A stretch of DNA of 64,000 nucleotides, from contig JAUDYN010000001.1 of the NCBI GenBank assembly GCA_030407005.1, forward strand, positions 1,116,001 to 1,180,000, written 5' to 3'. The notes under the pieces are model-generated. The model had not been told where the DNA came from, made no database searches, and saw only the letters and a program-made list of their open reading frames with translations. Below are positions 10,301 through 24,925 of the stretch, piece by piece. This stretch comes from Desarmillaria ectypa (lineage: Eukaryota; Basidiomycota; Agaricomycetes; Agaricales; Physalacriaceae). The position numbers and the translations under genes are program-made. Position 1 is the first letter of the stretch. Every line of letters begins with the position of its first letter.

Positions 10301-13016
10301 CACATCATCTTGATCACACTTGAGATCTATATACCTCTAACTGCCGCGACTTAATTGTGTCTGGATATCTTCCATTCTACAATGGTTCCTGTCGGGAAGT
10401 TTGGATCGACATGTCGTGAGTGATAGAGTTCCGGTACCCCCATACATACACGTCTGGTCGGCTAACAATGATACAGGAGCAGGAACGAACATAGATGGCT
10501 ATGCTTTGAGTTTCCCCACAACGTTGAGATCGACATACCCTTGGCACCTGTCGAACATATATCTGAGGTCTTTCCTCGTTCATCGGGACACGGCAGTCCA
10601 AGTGGTCTGCATATGCAGATAAATAACTGAGTGATTCTTGGTCGATTATGCGAGTCGATGACTGGATGCCTGCGCTGCCCGTAGTTGGTCCTCCGTAACA
10701 CGATACTTCGGGCTGGCCGAGACCACCGTATAGTTTCTTTCGATATGATCATGGCCCTAGAGATTTGCCTGCACATACGAGAACGAATTTTATGCTGAAG
10801 GATCTGCGATGGGGCTCGTCATGATGACGGCTCGGGACTGGCGTGTTTTACTTTTACCCAAAATCTACGACCTTATGGCTGGACTTGTAGATGATCAGAA
10901 GCAGATTTTATGCCTGGGAGAAACACCCATATCGACTGCTCCTACGACACGACCACACCGAATTTAAACCTACAGAGATAGTTGAATTCCGTGCTACTAT
11001 GATGGTTATCGAACCATCGCAACTCCACCCGCTTCCATTCCATTATATCCCGTTTGGTACACACGAAGGTTGCTACCTCCATGCGGTCCAGATCAACGCG
11101 GAAGCAGGAACATGCCAACTGATTAACGAAGATCTTACGCTCTGAGATTGCAGCTACTACTGCTCGGGCGGGTCCAATACCCCACACCGCCGGGTTCGCG
11201 ATACATGCGTTTGAAATAACACCCGCAGAACAGTCAACGTTCTTCGAGTTCGACCTTCCCAACTCGTTGTCTTCCAGATGAACCAGTATTCCTACCCAAT
11301 CGAGACTCATTGAACTACTACAAATGCTTTAGTTCCTTATACTGCGGGTAAGCAACCCGCTTGCCACTTCTTGGGGTATCCTGAGACTGGCCAACGACTT
11401 TGCCTGCTTCGAGACCTTGTTCTCGGTCTTTGTCGACTGGAGAGGATTTCTCCTCACTCAATGCGCAAAGGTACGGACGCAAATCGTCGAACCAATGGGG
11501 TTAGCACCAGACGCCGGTCAATGTTTACTTTTCTGGTGGCGGATTTATCATGCGTACCGAGACATCGTGATGTTGCTCGTCTTTCGCGGCACTACTCATG
11601 GGTACATCCGTAATCCGGTTGTGTGTGGCGTTTGATGATGAGTTGATGGTGCTGAGAAAACAGGTACAGCGCCCTCATGTATATTCCACAGAATTTACTC
11701 CTCTCTAGATTGTCTCACGGTCGCCACCCTCTTTTTACGAGATTGGGTACAAGATAAAACACTCACTAATAAGTCCGTTCATGTTGATGCGTCCAACTGC
11801 GGTTCATAGCGGTTCTCCGTGTGATTAATGTTGTGCAACTTGACATGCACTCATTCACTATGAGAAACGCGTAATTAGTACTAACTATCATGCGAATTAA
11901 TTTCAGAGCTGCGTACGTCCTTGTATCTACATCGCGTAAAACTGTCATGCTAGTAGGAAAGGAGAACATTACATCATACTACTCCCGATACTGAATAACT
12001 AACGGAGCGGACGGGATCATAAACAGTTATCCCGACGATATCTATTTATAGAATTGTTTATTTTTGAGGTCGGAGGGCGCTTACTACCGTCAATCCTGAG
12101 GCGCGATTATCCGGTGATCAAGGCGGGTATTGGGCGGTAATCCATTCTTGACCTCCTTCCACTTGGTTCGCTTTGGTAAACGGTCGCGGGACAACGATGT
12201 CTGGGCAAAGTATATACCCGTCCAACAACAGCCGTGGTCTCTATGACAAAACGTATTATTTCTGGGACCGATAAGCGGTCTTCTTCTTCGCACGTAATTC
12301 TTATCTTGAACTTGGCAGAAAATGGGCGAACAGGAAGCTGGACATTGTTTACCGTTGTCAAGGTAGAGCCGACGGGAAGATGATGAAGGTGGAGTTTACG
12401 AGCTGCCTGCCAAAGGTTTCGTGGGACTGATTATTGTGACCAGCGGCCAACAAGAACGATAGGACCAACCATGGGCAATACGTCGGTTACTTATCCAGGT
12501 CAAAGGGTTATGCATACGCGACGCCGTGCGACCAGAGGGTTCCGTAATTTTAATGTTATTTTTTCGAGTTTGAAGGAGAAGAAGCGTCCAAATCGCGCTG
12601 CGAATCAGACCGCGAGATGTCTCCGTGTCGACGTATACGAGCTCCGGGTTTATCCGGCATGTACCGGGTCGGCATGTCTGCGGCTCCAACCAGTGCTGAG
12701 GCAGTTGAAATAAATTTGTAGAGTGATCCTTTACTGCGGCCATTGACCGCCACCTCACCGTATCCTTTACTAGAACTCTTCGGACGGCTTGTAGGCAACA
12801 CATATCCATCTTACGGGACTCTGAGATAGTCTCGTGTGTGTAATTTGCAGGGTAGGTCTCGGATCTCCTGAATGTTACCGGCACACTGATCGACGCATGG
12901 TAGATTTAGATCTCTATTTTTTTCTTCAATAAATTACAACGGCAATAAATATAACGAGCCAGACGGCAACATCGGTGAGTTTGTGATCTCGTCCCCCTTC
13001 CCTCTCTTCTCTCTCC
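7399..13016. other. 5.6 kb with no supportable gene
   Basis: Open frames here are short, overlap on both strands and lack splice-linked partners or family motifs. Faint hydrophobic coding-like stretches occur on the minus strand near 9720-9650 and 9520-9450, the latter in two frames, and may be debris of a membrane-protein gene. Two minus-strand frames at 12107-12361 and 12396-12884 are longer but show no recognisable domain. No terminal repeats, transposase or reverse-transcriptase motifs were seen. Confidence 0.45.
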
Positions 13017-16000
13017 ATGTCCAATGCGGCTGGCACTAATGGATATCGTACTCCCGTTAGTATCATGGCCAACAAGGACAAGGCTGTGAAGGACAATAGT
13101 CGTGCCTCGGCAGGTCCCTCAGGCCAGAAGACTCCTAGGAAGGTGCAGTGGGTCGACAATCATGACACCCATGCTCTCGATGAACATGGCTTAGACGTGA
13201 GTCGCGTCGACCAGAGTCTTTTCCCTGAGTAATAACATGATTGACAAATAGCCCGACCCCTTTGAGCATCTTACCCACGCGCTTGAGCGGCATCGCTCTG
13301 AGTCGCGAGTTGAGGACCGACCGCCACCTGTGCCACGAATCCATTATTTTCCACCCCGACCTCAGAATATCCCCCCCGTGGATACCGGGATGACACCTTA
13401 TCAGCGTGAGGGTGCCCATACCAGAAATCTTTCTACCGCCACGACGCCTTCTGATACCTCCCCGACAACTGTAAAGTCCAACTACCATGATGTTCCCGGA
13501 ACTTTCATCGACAAGGACGAGAGCTCTGGCCTTCCTGGGCCTGCAGACAACGACTATCGTGAGGCAGCCAACATCGTTCGCGCCCACACACGTTCTCGGG
13601 GCCGTGGCCGTAATCTTTTCCTCAATATAAAGTCCCGGCAGAAGAGCAAGAGTAAGGAACGGAGCGCCGAACGTAGAGAGCCCGATGCAGAACGCGATGC
13701 AGTCCCAAAGAATCCCCGCTTGACTGGTGCAGGCGGAGGCGTTCTTTCCGCTCTCTTGACACTTTATAATCAACCAGAAGGTTTATTATCTGGAACAGCG
13801 ACGCCTATATCGGAGCTTCCAGGGAGACCATGGTCATCCGAGGCCGCCCGGCTAGGCAGCGATTCTTCTCTCTCTCTTGCTTCAAAGCCGTCTTCCCCGA
13901 AAGAGAAGGAATTCCTTTTGAAACGTGCAGCATCGATGTCTTCTGTGTCCTCATTTTCTTTTGGAAAGCCGAAGCCACGTACCGGCGGAGGTGTCTTGGG
14001 CTCGCTGATTGCCAGTACTGGAAATATTATTGGCCCAGCAGCTCCTACGTCAAGCCAGATCCAACCAGATGTCAAACGTCCCGGTTACCATCTTTCTAGG
14101 TCTGTTCTACTCCTTTGGAGTTGTCCTTACCTCTAACCTAACTATTTTAGATATTCCTTGGAGAGCAAGCTCCCTACTGTAAAGCAGCACCATGACAAGG
14201 ATAAAGCTAACTCACAGCGGCGCAGTATCGAGATGATTCCCTTCCGGCCGAAATCGGAGAATTTCGAGCATGTCACCTCTTTTCCACCTTCCTTTGCCAA
14301 CAGTCCTTCGAACGAAACGCTCACTACACTTACTGAACCTCACCATCATGACAAGACTCATGAAAAGAAGCCCTCCACCTCGTCTTTGAAGAATAAGTGG
14401 TCTGGAATACTCAAAGACTTTCCCTACACGAGTCCAGTGAAGGGTATCGGACGTACACCAGCCCAGACCCCTCTGACGACCCCAACTACCGAGGGGGAGG
14501 AGGACTATTTTTCATCTGGAGACCGCGACAAGGAGAAGCGTCGCCGGAAGCGCAAAGCCCGCGAGATCTACATCACCCGACACGTCGCAGAGATCATTCA
14601 GCGTCAGGACTTCATCCTCAAGCTTGCACGAGCGATGATGATGTTCGCCGCTCCGACTCATCGCCTGCAGGGTCAAATCCAAGCCACCGGACGAGTACTC
14701 GATCTAGAGGTGTCGTGCATGTACCTCCCGGACGTAATGCTCATCAGCTTCGACGACTCATCCACCGGTACGAGTTCGATCAAGTTTATCAAGCAGGGTA
14801 GTGGATTGGACCTAGGCAAACTCCGGGACGCATACGAGTTGTACTGGAAGGTCGGTGCTTTTTCTAAATCGTGCTCTTCCCCGTTTTTTACGTTGTCTTT
14901 GTAGGTCATCCACGACGACCTTGCCGTCAGCGATGCTTCCGGCCAGCTTACGAATATCATGCGCAAGAAGCAGATTTATCCGTGGTGGCAGCTTATGCTC
15001 TTTGGTGGGATGTGCTCCTCTTCTATCTCCATCGTCAGTTTTGGAGGGAGCTTTATCGATGCTGTCGCCGTATTCCCACTCGGCACGCTTCTCGTTGGGA
15101 TCCAGCTCCTGAGTGTCCGGAACGAGCTGTACTCCAACGTTTTTGAGTCAGTCTTTCAGCCCTTATCTCCCTTATCACAGATGATTAATAACGGGGATAG
15201 AATCACGGTATCGATGCTTTTCAGTTTCATTGCTGCGGGTATGGCAGCCTCAGAGAAACTCTGCTACTCGGCGATCGCCTCCGGCTCCGTAGTACTCATC
15301 CTCCCTGTGAGTGTTAAATTTTGACATCCTTATCTCCCCCCTTACAAAGATTAAACATGGTTTCTAGGGGTTCATTGTTTTATGCGGCTCGCTAGAGCTC
15401 ATGTCGCGCAACCTTGTTGCTGGATCAGTGCGGATGTTTTACGCAGTCATTTACTCCTTGTTCCTCGGGTTCGGTCTGTCGATGGGAGCAGAGGCATATG
15501 AGAAGATCACCAGCCATTCCGTTGTCGGCGTCACTGACTACAAGTGCGCGTTGAGTCACGATCCTGAGGGCGCGTGGTGGCAGCGTACGCCGAGTGGCTA
15601 CTGGTATTTCTTGCTTGTGCCGATGTTTGCAGCGGGTCTGTGCTTGAGGAACTATATGCCGTGGAATCGAAGAGAAATGGTATGGGTTTGCTTTCTGCAT
15701 AACTGTGCGCCGCTAATGCTATCACCTTTGTAGTTCCTCGCCGTTGCGATTGCATCCGTAGGATGGGTGACCAACCATTTTACATCTACCAAGTTCGTTA
15801 ATCAGAGCGATATAAGCGCAGCAGTTGGGTGAGTATATCTTTTATGAAAGCATCAGGCCCATGTGTACTTATGCGCTCTGATACCAGTGCATTCGTTGTC
15901 GGGTTCGTGGCTAATTTGTACGGGCGTTTTTTCTCGGGGAACGCCTTCGTGATTATGGTTCGTTCTTGTATCTCTTCGTGAACGCTTTTATTCATCCATC

Positions 16001-16233
16001 TCTAGATAGCTGGTATTCTTTTCCAAGTTCCGTCTGGTTTCGGAAACGGCGGTCTCTTGACCTTCGTGTCAGAGCAATCGTCCGGATCCTCCACCTCCTA
16101 CCTATCCGGTTTCCAGACTGCACTTCAGCTTGTTTCGGTGGCCATTGGGTTGACGGTCGGACTTGGCCTGGCGCTGTTCGTCGTGCATCCCATTCAAAGC
16201 CGCCGAAGGGGCGGTGCAGTATTCAGTCTTTGA
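13017..16233 (+). CDS. Threonine/serine exporter-like membrane protein (Prm10 / ThrE family), 926 aa, nine exons
   Basis: Nine exons (13017-13196, 13252-14099, 14151-14850, 14905-15146, 15201-15306, 15368-15679, 15734-15828, 15888-15957, 16006-16233) join in frame with GT-AG borders. Residues 1 to about 470 are a polar, Ser/Pro-rich cytosolic arm with a basic KEKRRRKRKA stretch. The conserved region then begins at YITRHVAEIIQRQDFILKLA, followed by APTHRLQ and many hydrophobic segments, including SSISIVSFGGSFIDAVAVF, SVVLILPGFIVLCGSLELMS and the glycine-rich end VPSGFGNGGLLTF. This is the DUF1212/ThrE plus ThrE_2 arrangement of yeast Prm10 and its homologues. Bacterial ThrE exports threonine and serine; the fungal substrate is not established. 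It stands alone, with large gaps on both sides. Confidence 0.92.
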
Positions 16234-19200
16234 TTTCTTGCTTTGTTGTTTCATGCACTCGCTTTCCTCTGGGTTCCTGCGGCTAACATCTGTACCTACT
16301 TATTCATCGACACTAACATCTTGGACATACATAACACATCACAAACTTAGACGTGCACTCTCATACTTACCGACACACAATTCGTATCTTAGAAAATCGT
16401 TGTATTCTTATTTCAGGTTCCCTCTTTGTACTATAATGTATAATCACCATATCTATAAAAAGTACTACTACCACCGGACACTTTACAGTGCATAGACTAG
16501 GTAGAAACGACTCTGTAACACGGTTTACCAAATTTCTTGCCTGCCCGCTCATCGGCCAATGTTTTAACCTCATCCGAAATGTCCTCTCCGTAAAAGCGGA
16601 CACAATGAGAACAAGCCCGTTGTAAAGCGACCGCGATGAGACCGTTCTTGGCATTCCAAAACCGACACATGTGGGACTTTTACAAAGGGTTCTAGGCATA
16701 AGCGCCCCAAAATTTGAGGGGAGGGATGAACAGAATACGTTTTTAAGAGGGTGACGGTCGGATCACAAGACTCAGTTGGAATGAATCCAAGCGACGTTTT
16801 TTTCTTTACATTCTGATGTATCTATTACCTGCTGACCTATGGCAGTACTAGTGATACCAGTGCATCTGACATATTTTTCTGGAGCAACTGTGCCACAATC
16901 ACATTTGTTCTCGTCCAATGGATGTTTGCAAGCCATCAAACGGAAAGTTTTGAATAAAAACTTGATAAGATTTTAAGGTTTTACGATGTCCCGAAAACAG
17001 TGGGTGCAGTGGTGAATGTAATATATATTCCAATGCAGCAGTGGGTCATGAGTGCGTGCAGACGCACATTGACCACCGAGTTCGTTGAAAGAAGGGACAT
17101 ACGGCAGCTTATCAGTGTGCAGAAAGAATTCAGAGATAGAATTTGATCTGACTTTCGGTCCCGACGCCTGGCCCGACACAACCAACCTTAGTAAATGTTT
17201 GGCAAGACCAATTGACATTTTGTCCGTTATGCAATCAGAGGTCCACAAGTACATGCACTCGGTGCTGACTTACCCTTAGGGTCCGAGACTCTGAGTCCGG
17301 CTTTTAGCAAGCCAATTATCGGGTGCCTGGTAGGCTCATACTTAGACAATAAAACCAAGATATGAGACGGTGGCGGTAGCAGAGAAGATACAGAGGAAGG
17401 AGGGAAGGAAGGAGGGAAGGAAGGAAGTTTTATTAGTCGTCGGTGTTCCTGAACAGAAACGTAACGACGTCCGTACTACAGGTAGCTATCTACGAAGTGT
17501 GCTTTACTAATGTTAGTCAAGCGGGGCAGATATCTAGTTGCAGAGAATCCGGATATTTGCGTCGAAGAATTAATTATGCATCTGATATCTTTCTCATAGA
17601 TGCACAAATATAGCCAGATGGGAAACCGTTAGCTCGCATTACATTTCTCCAATGAGTAATGAGGACAGAATCTCAGCAAAGAAATTTCACAGTTGCGCTA
17701 GTGGCCGTAGTTCGCAACAAGAGCCCGAGGATTCGTCTCGGACCTGCTCGCTGCTAGGCCGGCGGTTGAATGCCTGCACTATCACGAAAACGTCCTCTAC
17801 GCGAAACCAGGAAACCGTGATGAGATCCGTTCTGGGCCAATCGATGATAAACTTACGTGCGCGACGTTACAAAGTTTCCTGTTTACCTACATTGGAAATT
17901 GACAAAGCTTCAGTGAGTGGGCGTCGTGGTGTTGCTATGTTAAGAGGGAAACAAAGTAGATTCTCCTTCCAAGGGAAAAGTCGGATCACCAGGCTACAAG
18001 GCGGAATTAGTCCGAATGGTGTCTTCTATCTTACTTGCTACTATTAGCAACATAATGTGGATTCTGTTGCTCTCTGAGAACGGCTGGGTTTCAATTGAAT
18101 CCGAGGTGAAATGCGGGGTTGAAAATAGAGTGACTGGGGAGAGATGTTTCTGAACAACAAATCTAGACATCATTTCAAAGTTTGTTTGAAAACGGGGGTG
18201 TGAGGTTAATGTTCTGATCACGAGGAAAATATCGTCCCTGAGTGCCGCATACTGGCGAACGATGAACATGGTTCCTACGAAGTCACGGTTGGTATTAAGA
18301 CTGATCTTGAGAGTTTAATCTTGCCCGATCCGATTCTGCCCGACGAGCCTATTTTCGACAAAAACGACCATTCCAAGCCGCATGATACACTTACTCGGTC
18401 TTGCTTTTTTTTTTATCCACCAACCATTCATTGGCTACGAAGATATATAGTCACTTGGAAAAAATAAACATAGACCTTTATGATTCTCATATAACATAGG
18501 CGCAGGAATATATACTCGTTCTCAAGACTTTGTACAAGATAATTATGACATTCATACGGCGACTCCCAATATCGTACACCATCTGATGCATCCAACAAGA
18601 GCGTACAACTTAGAATGGGAAGCCCTTTGTGAACTGCGCAGTGGATGAACGTATCTAGAAGTTTCGGACAAGTACCTATGAAATCCAGGGGAGCCAGGGG
18701 AGTTAAACGATTCGGATACGTATCCCAATAATTGTACCGCTGCTATGTAAACATATGACCGATATACAACTTACAGACACTGTCTGCTTACAAGCTATAG
18801 TCATGAAGCAATACGTGCGATACTTTGAGTAAATAAGACAGAGAACGCAAGTAAACGAATCCCATCCGACAAAGTCGAGATGCAATAATAATGCAAGTTG
18901 CGTGATAGATAACGAGGACGAGGAGATCTGTACACGAATGTAAGTAAATAAAAAATGCGATCAAAAGTAGATCATCGAAAGAAACATGAAGGACGAGCAA
19001 GAAAGCGGGACGAGTCGTTATCAGCTCACCATCCAAACGCAGAGAGAACAACGCTATTGGTCCGGGCTGATCGAAGACCGAGGTTGAGCCCGAGGAGTCT
19101 CGAGATCTCGAGCTCATGGGCGAAGCGTTACGAAAATCCATTGACGCGTGAAAACGACAAACATGATGAGGGCATTCAACTCCATCTAACGACGGGTACC

Positions 19201-19913
19201 TACGCGGTCTGTGTTGTCCTTGCAGATCAGACATATACACAGGCTCTAGCCAGGAATGTCCATCCTTTCGTAAGATGGATAAGTTTTCTCCGGGTAAGAT
19301 ATTGGGTCCTTGGAAATGCGCAGGAAATGCGGGTCTCATCCGCCACCGCGATGCGGAAACAACAGGTTGCCCATTCACACGGTCGGGACTGGTCTGAAAA
19401 ACCAGAACGCGCTGTTAGCGAGGCAGACTGAAGAGTGAACGCTTTTCTGGAATATCCGATGCCAGGGCGCGCTTAATGACAGAGTTCAGTCTGAAAAAAG
19501 GTACGCTCTTCATGAGAGAGCCAGACAGCACATCCCCCATCACTAACAACTGAACGAAACGAAATGAGGAGGTACTCAAAGTTTCTGTCGGTTCCTAAGT
19601 GAATAACGGAAGTCGGTGGTTTTCTAGAGTTGAAGCCTGCATTTCACATAACAAGAACCGAGTGTAGTCAGCTGCTCTCAGCTTGACCTAGACGCGAAGA
19701 CCGTACCAAATCCGCTCAATCGCGCGCGTATTGGAAGAAAAATGTCCGGCAACTGGTTTGTGTTGTGTGGTCCTAAGCACGTCTTCTAAGATCTTTCAAG
19801 TCTTGGTTTGAGCTATCAAGATGCCAGAGGGGGATCGAACTTTTAAGAGATAAATTGCCTCATGCTTCACAGATGCACGCAACTAATGATACACTTGCTC
19901 TTGGGTTTCTTCT
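16234..19913. other. 3.7 kb with no supportable gene
   Basis: Only short or mutually overlapping frames occur. The longest are a 196-codon minus frame (18788-19378) and a 158-codon plus frame over the same DNA. Neither shows a domain, and they cannot both be real. A 131-codon plus frame at 17652-18047 has no recognisable features. A GGAAGG-rich tract at about 17395-17427 is listed separately. Confidence 0.45.
17395..17443 (+). repeat. GGAAG-rich tract plus a short sequence shared with the 3' end of BTB copy 5
   Basis: A purine tract of repeated GGAAGG/GGAGG units is followed by GTTTTATTAGTCGTCGG. The same combination occurs at 32587-32625, at the stop codon of BTB copy 5: GGAAGGAAGGAAG, then GTTTTATTATTCGTCGG, one mismatch in 17. 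It may be the last trace of a decayed BTB copy or a small dispersed repeat. Confidence 0.5.
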
Positions 19914-21574
<1,661 letters not shown>

Positions 21575-21718
21575 GAACTGATGGATGCGGGTTCATACTT
21601 GCAATGAATAAGGTCAAGTGGGCTGTCTAGAAATGTCTGGAACTTGTCGGCCTAGACCGGCCCGCACTTTTCCAGACCCATTGAATGTCAATCAGGATCA
21701 ACCATGGTATTTGCCTAG

Positions 21719-21738
21719 GTATACTACTACTACTACTG
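21719..21738 (+). repeat. (TAC)n microsatellite, about six units
   Basis: A short run of TAC/ACT trinucleotides lies in the 37-bp space just before the end of the chitin deacetylase gene, between the two minus-strand genes. No function is implied. Confidence 0.7.
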
Positions 21739-21774
21739 TCCATTGCTATTGAGTGGTCCGGTATAATACAGCAA

Positions 21775-23584
21775 TCACATCATCCCCAGGGTGGTCAACA
21801 CCATTCCCAGCAACGTTAGACTACCAAACGAGGATACAACTACGCCACTATTCGATTTACTTGCCGGATTCGACGTGTTGCTATGTGCAGCGACATCTAC
21901 ATGCCGAGTATGATTATCAACCAACCAGTATCATCAGCCAATAAAAGGACTCACATTGTTGGAATGAAGGAAACGAGTAGTTAGTCTCGACATATGGCTG
22001 AGTGTTATTCATTGCAACGGCGATGGGTACTAAGTACTACAGAAAGCTAATCAATAGCCGGTGGAAAGTTTGATACGACTGTACTGACCTGAAAGGCAGC
22101 TTTCAGCTGTGGATACCACTTCATCGCCGTCGACATCGTATAGTTGTTCAGCTCGTGGGTCAGCATTATGGTACCTTGCTGGAGAATAATATTGCTGAGT
22201 ACCGCTGCAAAGAAAACTCTAAGTTGGACATACTGTATTGTAGGTTCCACTACTGGCGTTGTTAATCAGAGCTTGATAATTGGCATCTACAGTCGCAGCG
22301 GTGATATTCCCTGTTCCTGCCTTCCAGTCGTTCGAGTCATACTTCCATATGATAGTTTGAAGGCCAAGGGCATTTGCGATTGCTCGTATCCTGTCATCAA
22401 CATCACCGAAAGGGGGCTATAGTATTTTCGTCAGGATACATATATCGACAGCAACACAAACTCCTACCCTCCAGCATTTCGGAGTCACCCCAGTGACGAG
22501 TTTTATCGCTTGCATCTTTGTCGTATTAAGGGGAAATCATGTCTCGGATCAGAAAACAACTTACGGCTGGTTATCATAAGTTGATCGTTATCGCATGAAA
22601 CAAAGGAGGAAATGACTTACTATAGTAGAGTTCGGCGAAGGCGTTCGCACTGGAAAACGATGTCACTGAAACGTTGTTGCCTCAATGCCAGACCGGGAAC
22701 AGTCAAACATGAGGATACGCACTGTATCTATGAGACCAGGTATCTGTGCAAGTTTTAGCGAAGAACATATGGAAAGATGAATTACTCACGAACGCAAATT
22801 TCATGTCCATCAGCAACTGCTCTTTGCGCTTCCAGTGGCCAATCCATAACATTACTTCCAATGTAAAACATCGCTAGAACGGCTTTAATATGCGCGTTCG
22901 AAAAAGGAGGGACAGCTACTAACTGGCTTTCTGGTTTTGACTTGTCAGATAGTCGTAGAACGCGTTATGAGAGCAATTCGGTCCATCATCGAACGCAAAC
23001 CCTAGAGTCCCAGGCTACAGACAAAGCGTCAACGATAAAACATTATACAGAATCACCAAACGCACTTCCGGAACAGAAGCAATGTCAGCAGGTAGCCCAG
23101 CCAATTTGGGTTGTGTACATTGATGATAGCTCCACCAACAATCTGGGTCAGCTGCGGTATATGTGACGTTTGTAAAGTTTCCGGTGCTAGTTCCCTATTG
23201 TTATAAGGTAAGACAATGGTACCAAGGACATGAAGGAAGGCAGTACTCGCCTTGGCTGAGATATTCGTCGGAATGCTACCCATAATGGACTGCCACTTGG
23301 CCTGTGCGGTGGAATCATTGGCAAGGATGGATGCAGGCTGCCATACTGTAGGGAAAGAGCTGATTTTTGACGCTGACGGCGCGTAGTAGTAGGCCGTGCA
23401 CTCTGATGATGGATCTAAAAAAAATCAACAAACATGAGGCAACATGAACCAACCAACAATAAATCATCCACAAACCGGAGATGGAGGCCTCTCCTGCCTC
23501 ACTGCTACGGTCAACAGCTTGTGAACCCGGGGTCAGGAGAGCCAGCAGCAAAAAAGCGCAAAGGGAAAGGGAGCCGGGTGACAT
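21775..23584 (-). CDS. Chitin deacetylase (CE4 polysaccharide deacetylase), GPI-anchored, 389 aa, thirteen exons
   Basis: The ATG at 23584 opens a signal peptide (SLCAFLLLALLTPGSQA). The spliced protein holds all CE4 motifs: motif 1 FAFDDGPN (about residues 140-147), metal-binding HTWSHRY (193-199), CWRPPFGDVDDR (229-240), YDSNDWK (257-263) and IMLTHELNNYT (296-306). The C-terminus is a Ser/Asn-rich linker followed by a short hydrophobic tail (SLTLLGMVLTTLGMM), a GPI-anchor signal. The enzyme removes N-acetyl groups from chitin to give chitosan at the wall. Two splice oddities are visible. Intron 2 (23195-23250) starts with GC instead of GT. Between the codons for ELYY and MQAIKLVTG only a 2-base exon (22565-22566) keeps the frame. 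Both are described under findings. Confidence 0.93.
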
Positions 23585-24925
23585 GGCCCTGGAATGCACG
23601 CTGGGGGCTCGGAGAGAAAAGGGAACGTTGACTGGGGGCAATACGGTTTATGTATGAGGTCTAAAAATAGCCAGGCTAAACATAGAGCGCTATGTATAGA
23701 GTTTCCAGGAAGAACGCAAGAACGCTGAAAAAAATATTCTGGTGCGGCACATAGAAGCACGAACTACCCTGAGGTTCTCCATGCAAGTACCGTCCACCAG
23801 CTGCGTGCTGGAGTAGCAGAAATGTTTCTGTTAGAGGTCAGCGCAGCCCGGGTTACCCGGTGTTAGTAGAATCTTGGTCACAGGCCGCCATGCTAAGGAG
23901 GCTCGCCGGTACCTGTGTCAAGTACACGAACGCACGGGGCCTGACCTATAAGACTTTAAATAGATACTATGAATGGGAGGGGGAAAGAGGTAGGCCTACA
24001 ATTATCTCTTCTGGACTTTAAGCCACGGTGTCACCACCGTCGCGTACCCAATATAGACACAGACATTGATTTAGGGAAGGTGAGGCCGAAATCTGAAAAC
24101 ACATGTCCATAGACTGAACGCCGTGATATCGTAACACCGGGACTGGACGGGTACTCCGCTTCGCGATGCCATAGCAAAAATTGCGACTCCGGTCTAGAAA
24201 GTACATGAAATGCTTCCGAACAGTTCCCGGATTGTTGGGGTATTTGGAGTAGCTGGAAAGTGGTGAATCCACGTCTAAGACAAATGTGCATACGACATTT
24301 ACTGTACTAGTTGGAGGGAGAGACCGCAGCAGCATCAAGACGCTCTAACTGTTGACGCTATCCTAGAACAACTTCTCAGTCATAATCTGGTACATCAGCG
24401 GCGTCAGTAGTAAATTTCTTTTCACGGAGCAGAACGAATGAATGAAACCTACAAACATTGAGCATCACTGATGCAAGATGGATTACGTTTTCCCTGAACC
24501 TAAAGTATATCTCGGGACTAGTTGTGCCGTAGTAAGTAGGTCACGACTCAGCCGTCTGAGAGTCGGGAGCCCTTAAGCATACATCAGGGATTGATCTATC
24601 ATGCATGGTGCCAAAGAGAAAGCTTAGTGTCTTGCCCTTGTGGACTCAGAAGAAAAGGAAAACTAGAGCTGCAGAAAAGCGAATATGATGGAAGGTTTGA
24701 GTCGAAGCGAGCACGTGGCTCTCTGCTTCCTTTTCCGGCCCGATTCCCGAACCTTTCCCGCCATCACTGTGACCATCATTCGCGCTAGACTCTGCTTTTA
24801 TCCCGCTTTACATGCCATCTTAACGTCTACTTCATTTTTCGGAGAAAGATTGAAACCGTGCTCAGAGGACGTCGACCCCCCCCCCCCCCCCCTCCTTTTG
24901 TCATCTTCCCCTCTGAAGCTGGTTC
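23585..24925. other. Intergenic region between chitin deacetylase and alpha-1,3-glucanase
   Basis: The two flanking genes are divergent, so this 1.3 kb should hold both promoters. No supportable gene is present. Overlapping minus frames near 24018-24338 lack motifs. A 17-base run of C lies at 24876-24892, about 34 bases before the glucanase ATG. Confidence 0.5.
24876..24892 (+). repeat. Homopolymer tract of 17 C
   Basis: Seventeen consecutive C residues precede the start of the GH71 gene by 34 bases. Being close to the start codon, length variation here could affect the 5' leader; the exact length is also error-prone in sequencing. Confidence 0.9.

Noticed and set aside
10891..11635. Two plus frames (84 and 72 codons) considered as exons of one gene
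   Set aside because: No splice sites connect them in frame and no family is recognisable.
12107..12884. Two minus frames (84 and 162 codons) considered as a gene remnant or Gag-like sequence
   Set aside because: No zinc knuckle, protease or polymerase motif, no repeats at the borders and no splice linkage.
13135..13773. 212-codon minus-strand frame opposite the Prm10-like gene
   Set aside because: It lies entirely on the antisense side of well-supported spliced exons.
13017..16233. Search for mating-pheromone precursors (short frames ending in a CAAX box) and a pheromone receptor, suggested by the Prm10 name
   Set aside because: No short frame with a C-terminal CAAX motif and no seven-helix receptor was found; the name reflects yeast expression only.
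18788..19431. Overlapping 196-codon (minus) and 158-codon (plus) frames
   Set aside because: Both cover the same DNA, neither has a motif, and neither can be extended by splicing.
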